Source: an uncultured Bacteroides sp. | GTDB lineage: Bacteria; Bacteroidota; Bacteroidia; Bacteroidales; Bacteroidaceae | Length of the DNA: 11,175 bases | NCBI GenBank assembly: GCA_902472795.1 | Contig: CABROZ010000073.1 | Span: forward strand, 1-11,175 | Direction: 5' to 3' | Part shown: in pieces, positions 8,351 to 11,175 of the stretch | Layout: each line of letters opens with the position of its first letter | Numbering within the stretch: position 1 is the stretch's first letter | Program-made: the position numbers and the translations under genes | The notes under the pieces: generated by a model | Told to the model about the DNA's origin: nothing | Databases searched by the model: none | Seen by the model: the letters and a program-made list of their open reading frames with translations, nothing else

Positions 8351-9247
8351 TTATTCGTCCCAATTCTCAAGTTCTCCTCCTATTTCAATCTTTATCTGTT
8401 CCGGATTCTTGGAAACCACCAACTGTACCGAATGCTGTATTCCGGCTTTGAATACAAACTTGCTTTCGTACAGGTACGACACCCCCTTCATGATGACTTC
8501 TACCAGCGGCTGACGGTTGTCTATGCGTTGGGGAACAATGATGGCAGCATACGTATGATTTCCCAGATTCTTGGCCTGTATGCTTTGGCGGGTACCGTAT
8601 GTGTAGCGTGTCACCACGCCGGCACTCAGGTCGATGGTAGCTTCGGGCACCGTGTTGTGAATATACACTTCGGCGTCTTCCGGCATGTCGCCTTCGTAAT
8701 CTTCACCTTTGACTAACCGGATCAGCATGCGGCTCATGCGGTGGGCAAACTGGAGGTTGACAGGTGCGTCAGAGGCACTGACGTTCTTCAGGCCGGCCCA
8801 TAAAAAGTCGCTCGCTTCGTACCCTCCTTCAGCCGACTGGTCGATAGATACGCTGAAAGGCAGATTATCGACCGACGTTACCGGTTTCATCTGCGGATAG
8901 TAAGCATAGATGTTGTAAGTTCCTCCGTCCCAGTACACGGGTTTTTCGGTTGTCCATTGGCTGCCGTCGAAAGTCAGGGCGGCATTGTTCACGTAGTTGC
9001 CCGATACTTCGAGGGGAGCATCTTCCCGGGTGATGAACAGTCCAACCCAGTCGCCGTTTTCAAAGGCTGTAGCCGTCACCCTTGAGTCGGCAACAGCCTG
9101 CCGTGGGTGTACGACGTTGAAAGTCATCACATTCTTGTCCTTGGTCGTCGGTAGTGGCGATTCGTTGTCGCTGCACCCGTATCCGACCATCAGCAGGACT
9201 GCCAAGAGTCCGGCTTCCCATGTGTGGTATAACTTGTTATGATGCAT
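8351..9247 (-). CDS. Fimbrillin family lipoprotein (Mfa-like)
   Basis: A 298-residue lipoprotein with lipobox VGYG|C (Cys25), followed by SDNES. The body matches the fimbrillin-like (Mfa_like_1 type) pattern of Bacteroidota: a first half with FENGDWVGLFI, a tryptophan-containing strand (DGSQWTTEKPVYWDGGTY) and YNIYAYYP (residues about 64-118), then SDFLWA (146-151) and the LQFAHRMSRMLIRL strand (165-178), ending in beta strands with KAGIQHSVQLVVSK. These proteins are exported as lipoproteins and act as pilus subunits, tip proteins or pilus-like surface proteins. Which of these applies cannot be told. No other pilus gene is adjacent. The start is unambiguous: ATG at 9247 precedes the signal peptide. 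Only six bases separate the start from the octamer array at 9254-9340. That array fills the upstream gap, and I found no standard -7 element in it, so it may depend on the array or on read-through from the DUF262 gene. Confidence 0.85.
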   Translation of the reverse strand: MHHNKLYHTWEAGLLAVLLMVGYGCSDNESPLPTTKDKNVMTFNVVHPRQAVADSRVTATAFENGDWVGLFITREDAPLEVSGNYVNNAALTFDGSQWTTEKPVYWDGGTYNIYAYYPQMKPVTSVDNLPFSVSIDQSAEGGYEASDFLWAGLKNVSASDAPVNLQFAHRMSRMLIRLVKGEDYEGDMPEDAEVYIHNTVPEATIDLSAGVVTRYTYGTRQSIQAKNLGNHTYAAIIVPQRIDNRQPLVEVIMKGVSYLYESKFVFKAGIQHSVQLVVSKNPEQIKIEIGGELENWDE

Positions 9248-9253
9248 ATTGGT

Positions 9254-9340
9254 TAGTTTTTGAGTTTTTAAATTCTTGAGTTCTTAAGTTCTTAAGTTTT
9301 TAAGTTTTTAAGTTTTTAAGTTTTTAAGTTTTTGAGTTTC
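9254..9340 (-). repeat. 8-bp tandem repeat array, about 11 units
   Basis: On the minus strand the units read CTCAAAAA, four times CTTAAAAA, twice CTTAAGAA, CTCAAGAA, TTTAAAAA, CTCAAAAA and CTAACCAA, and then T and the ATG of the fimbrillin-like gene. The period is eight bases with no interruption. The array starts six bases after the TGA of the DUF262 gene and so occupies essentially the whole 97-base gap. The period is not a multiple of three and the array is not coding. The perfect central units make copy-number change by slippage plausible. Confidence 0.95.
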
Positions 9341-9346
9341 AAGAAA

Positions 9347-11083
9347 TCAGTTCAACCAATTTTCTGTAATAAATGTAACAATTTTATCTCTACGTTCTTC
9401 TATTTGTCTTTCACTCCATTGTTTTTCTCTTTTAAGTGTTTCGTAGATCTCTTTATGTGAATAGAAAATACTGTTATACATTTCCATTACGTCATTATCT
9501 GCAGGATTGTGATTTTTCTTGGAAGCGTTATTACTCCATGTAAGGAGAGACAAATTACCTATATTATTAAGATAGTCATTGCAAAACTCTTCAGAATATT
9601 CTGTAAAATCAGGTGTTTGTGGGGTAATATGGTCTAACGTGTTTGATACAGACACATCACGAAAAACATTCGTACATTCATCTGGTGAAAGTAGAGGTTG
9701 ACGAGCTTTTACACGTAAATAGTTCTCATATTTATATAGTACATATCGTAATTCTCTATGATAATGATACTTATTTACGGTAAAGTAACGCAGGCAGTCT
9801 CCATTAAAATCCCAGTACCACTTAAACCCGTGATTGCACTTGTCTGTGAGTTCTGATATAAGGTTTTCATATCCATCAGATTTATAATTTTTGGCTATGG
9901 ATATTAGATTATTGGTACGATAATTACCCAAAGTATAAGTCATTTTGAATAATATTTTCTCTACCAATTTCAACGCATTGTCAATGGCCGGATTGTTTTT
10001 TATATCTGTCCCGTTACTATTATAATGACATAGTTTGAGCACTAATGGCATGGAATTAGCCTTGTCAAGGATGCATACATCAGATATCGGACTATTAAAC
10101 AGATGCCACGTATTCTCTATTTCACACATCAAAGAATAGGAACGGCACAATTCACTTGTAAAATCGTTAATCCACTTAGTTTTATCATGAGTGCGCAGCA
10201 AACTCTCCTTTATTGCTTCTAATGGAGAATCATAACTTGAAAGGAAAGCTGAACAGTGATAGCCTAAAACTGTGTCCTCTTTGGTTTCAAGTCTTTCAAC
10301 ATAGGTATAAATTGAAGCAAATTTAGCTTCTATCGAGTGGATGTTGCTAATGACATTAGTAGTATTGTTCCTATATATTTGGTGCATAAGAAAGGCTTTC
10401 AGCTTTTCTAATGTAGTCAACCCCAAGCCTCGGTCATTCTGAAAGGCAAATATCTGGGTAGCTGTGAGCTTTGCTGATTCACCACTCAACACAAAAGTTG
10501 TAATTATGGCATTGTCTATTACATAAAACCATTTATAAAGAGTTTCATCCTTTGTTGGTGCAGACATTTTCTCTTCAAAGAATAATATGGCTTCACGGAT
10601 GCGTTGCTCTGATCGCCTCCCGGTTTCTATCTTATTGTAGTCACCATCACATTTAATAATCACTCGGTTGAAAAAAGAAGAATCTTCTGGGACAGTCTCA
10701 AACTTCTGGTTTCCATATCGTGGCTGAAGGTAACGCTCGTATATTTGTTCAGTAGCATATTGTATATTATTATACTCGAACCTTTCAATTCCACGTTTAC
10801 GTAATTCTTTAACTAAACAGCTCATAAAAATAACCGTTGTCGTCAGTCTTTGCTGTCCATCAATTAACTCATACCTGTTTCTTTGGGTTTTCTCAAAGAG
10901 ATAGTGCCCCAAGAAATAGTTGGAACTATCTGGTTGGTCAATAATATCATTCAAATACATTTCAACTTGACCAATACGTCCGTCTTTTCCTACTCTCCAA
11001 GAATAAGCTCTTTGATAGCTTGGTATAATAAAGCTTATCATATCTTCGCCAAATAAGCGTCCAATAGTTGTTTGATTATCCAT
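9347..11083 (-). CDS. DUF262-DUF1524 (GmrSD-like) type IV restriction-type nuclease
   Basis: A 578-residue protein without a signal peptide, so cytoplasmic. Residues 20-29 (IPSYQRAYSW) and 73-83 (LIDGQQRLTTT) are the two hallmark motifs of DUF262, the ParB/Srx-like nucleotide-binding domain of GmrS. Near the C-terminus LDHITPQT (483-490, His485) and NNIGNLSLL (506-514), with Asn and Lys residues following, match the DUF1524 His-Me finger nuclease of GmrD. Both halves are in one chain, as in fused GmrSD and BrxU-type enzymes, which use nucleotide hydrolysis to cleave modified phage DNA. The length fits single-chain members. Modification dependence is not visible in sequence. Start ATG 11083 is preceded by an AT-rich leader without Shine-Dalgarno. 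Base composition is far below the rest of the window: I counted 17/60 GC at 10501-10560 and 22/60 at 10021-10080, against 37/60 at 2401-2460 and at 7621-7680. This suggests horizontal acquisition. No methyltransferase or BREX gene is present here. Confidence 0.9.
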   Translation of the reverse strand: MDNQTTIGRLFGEDMISFIIPSYQRAYSWRVGKDGRIGQVEMYLNDIIDQPDSSNYFLGHYLFEKTQRNRYELIDGQQRLTTTVIFMSCLVKELRKRGIERFEYNNIQYATEQIYERYLQPRYGNQKFETVPEDSSFFNRVIIKCDGDYNKIETGRRSEQRIREAILFFEEKMSAPTKDETLYKWFYVIDNAIITTFVLSGESAKLTATQIFAFQNDRGLGLTTLEKLKAFLMHQIYRNNTTNVISNIHSIEAKFASIYTYVERLETKEDTVLGYHCSAFLSSYDSPLEAIKESLLRTHDKTKWINDFTSELCRSYSLMCEIENTWHLFNSPISDVCILDKANSMPLVLKLCHYNSNGTDIKNNPAIDNALKLVEKILFKMTYTLGNYRTNNLISIAKNYKSDGYENLISELTDKCNHGFKWYWDFNGDCLRYFTVNKYHYHRELRYVLYKYENYLRVKARQPLLSPDECTNVFRDVSVSNTLDHITPQTPDFTEYSEEFCNDYLNNIGNLSLLTWSNNASKKNHNPADNDVMEMYNSIFYSHKEIYETLKREKQWSERQIEERRDKIVTFITENWLN

Positions 11084-11106
11084 TCTATGATACTTTTATT
11101 TTAAGT

Positions 11107-11158
11107 TTCGCAAGCTCAAATTGCAGTTGACGAGTAACAAGTTGACGAGTTGACAAGG
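11107..11158 (-). repeat. 52-bp inverted repeat, right copy (octamer leader array)
   Basis: This is the inverted partner of 4-55, identical except for one base. Read on the minus strand it points toward the DUF262 gene and is followed by CTTAAAAT (11105-11098), which resembles the octamers of the array at 9254-9340. Its upstream side shows a further CTCGTTA unit near the window end, so the array may extend beyond the window. It lies 23 bases upstream of the ATG at 11083 and so must be part of the leader or promoter region. Confidence 0.9.
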
Positions 11159-11175
11159 CGTTTGTAACGAGCCGT

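Noticed and set aside
4..11158. Terminal inverted repeats of a transposon or a CRISPR array
   Set aside because: No transposase or integrase gene lies inside, no target duplication is visible, and the repeat units have no spacers.

Overview
The window looks like chromosomal DNA of a Bacteroidales bacterium (Bacteroides, Phocaeicola, Parabacteroides or a relative). Four genes encode lipoproteins with good lipoboxes, one with the surface-export signature CNKDE. The domain set is typical of gut Bacteroidota: a fimbrillin-like protein, BspA-type leucine-rich repeats, WG repeats and a secreted family 2 glycoside hydrolase with a discoidin domain. There are no clear Shine-Dalgarno sites, and one promoter has an exact Bacteroides -7 element (TAnnTTTG). 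I cannot name the species.

Left part (93-3733, plus strand): a large GH2 glycosidase lipoprotein of the beta-mannosidase / exo-beta-glucosaminidase type, split by a frameshift near position 1008. The 5' part encodes the lipoprotein signal and most of the discoidin region. The 3' part encodes the end of that domain and the full catalytic region, with both catalytic glutamates present. It ends directly against the stop codon of the convergent gene at 3734, with no base between.

Middle (3734-9247, minus strand): four cell-envelope genes read leftward. A fimbrillin-like lipoprotein (8351-9247) comes first, followed by a hairpin terminator and a promoter. Then comes a tight three-gene operon: a WG-repeat lipoprotein with an NTF2-like C-terminus (6380-8236), a secreted outer-membrane barrel with a PEGA-like N-terminal domain (5397-6383, 4-base ATGA overlap), and an FN3 plus BspA-LRR lipoprotein (3734-5383, 13-base gap). 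They probably form a surface-exposed protein set. I see no enzyme among them.

Right part (9347-11083, minus strand): a markedly AT-rich gene for a single-chain DUF262-DUF1524 protein of the GmrSD / type IV restriction kind. It is probably an acquired anti-phage gene. Its composition differs strongly from the rest of the window.

Structure beyond genes: a 52-bp repeat with one mismatch lies at both ends of the window in inverted orientation, each copy just upstream of the outermost gene. A second array of 8-bp units fills the whole gap between the DUF262 gene and the fimbrillin gene. Read toward their downstream genes, all three leaders are built of octamers on one scaffold, CTnnnnAA (mostly CTYnnnAA). 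This shared leader architecture is the most interesting unexplained signal here, together with the inverted copies (possible 11-kb inversion) and the flanking of the AT-rich defence gene by such arrays.
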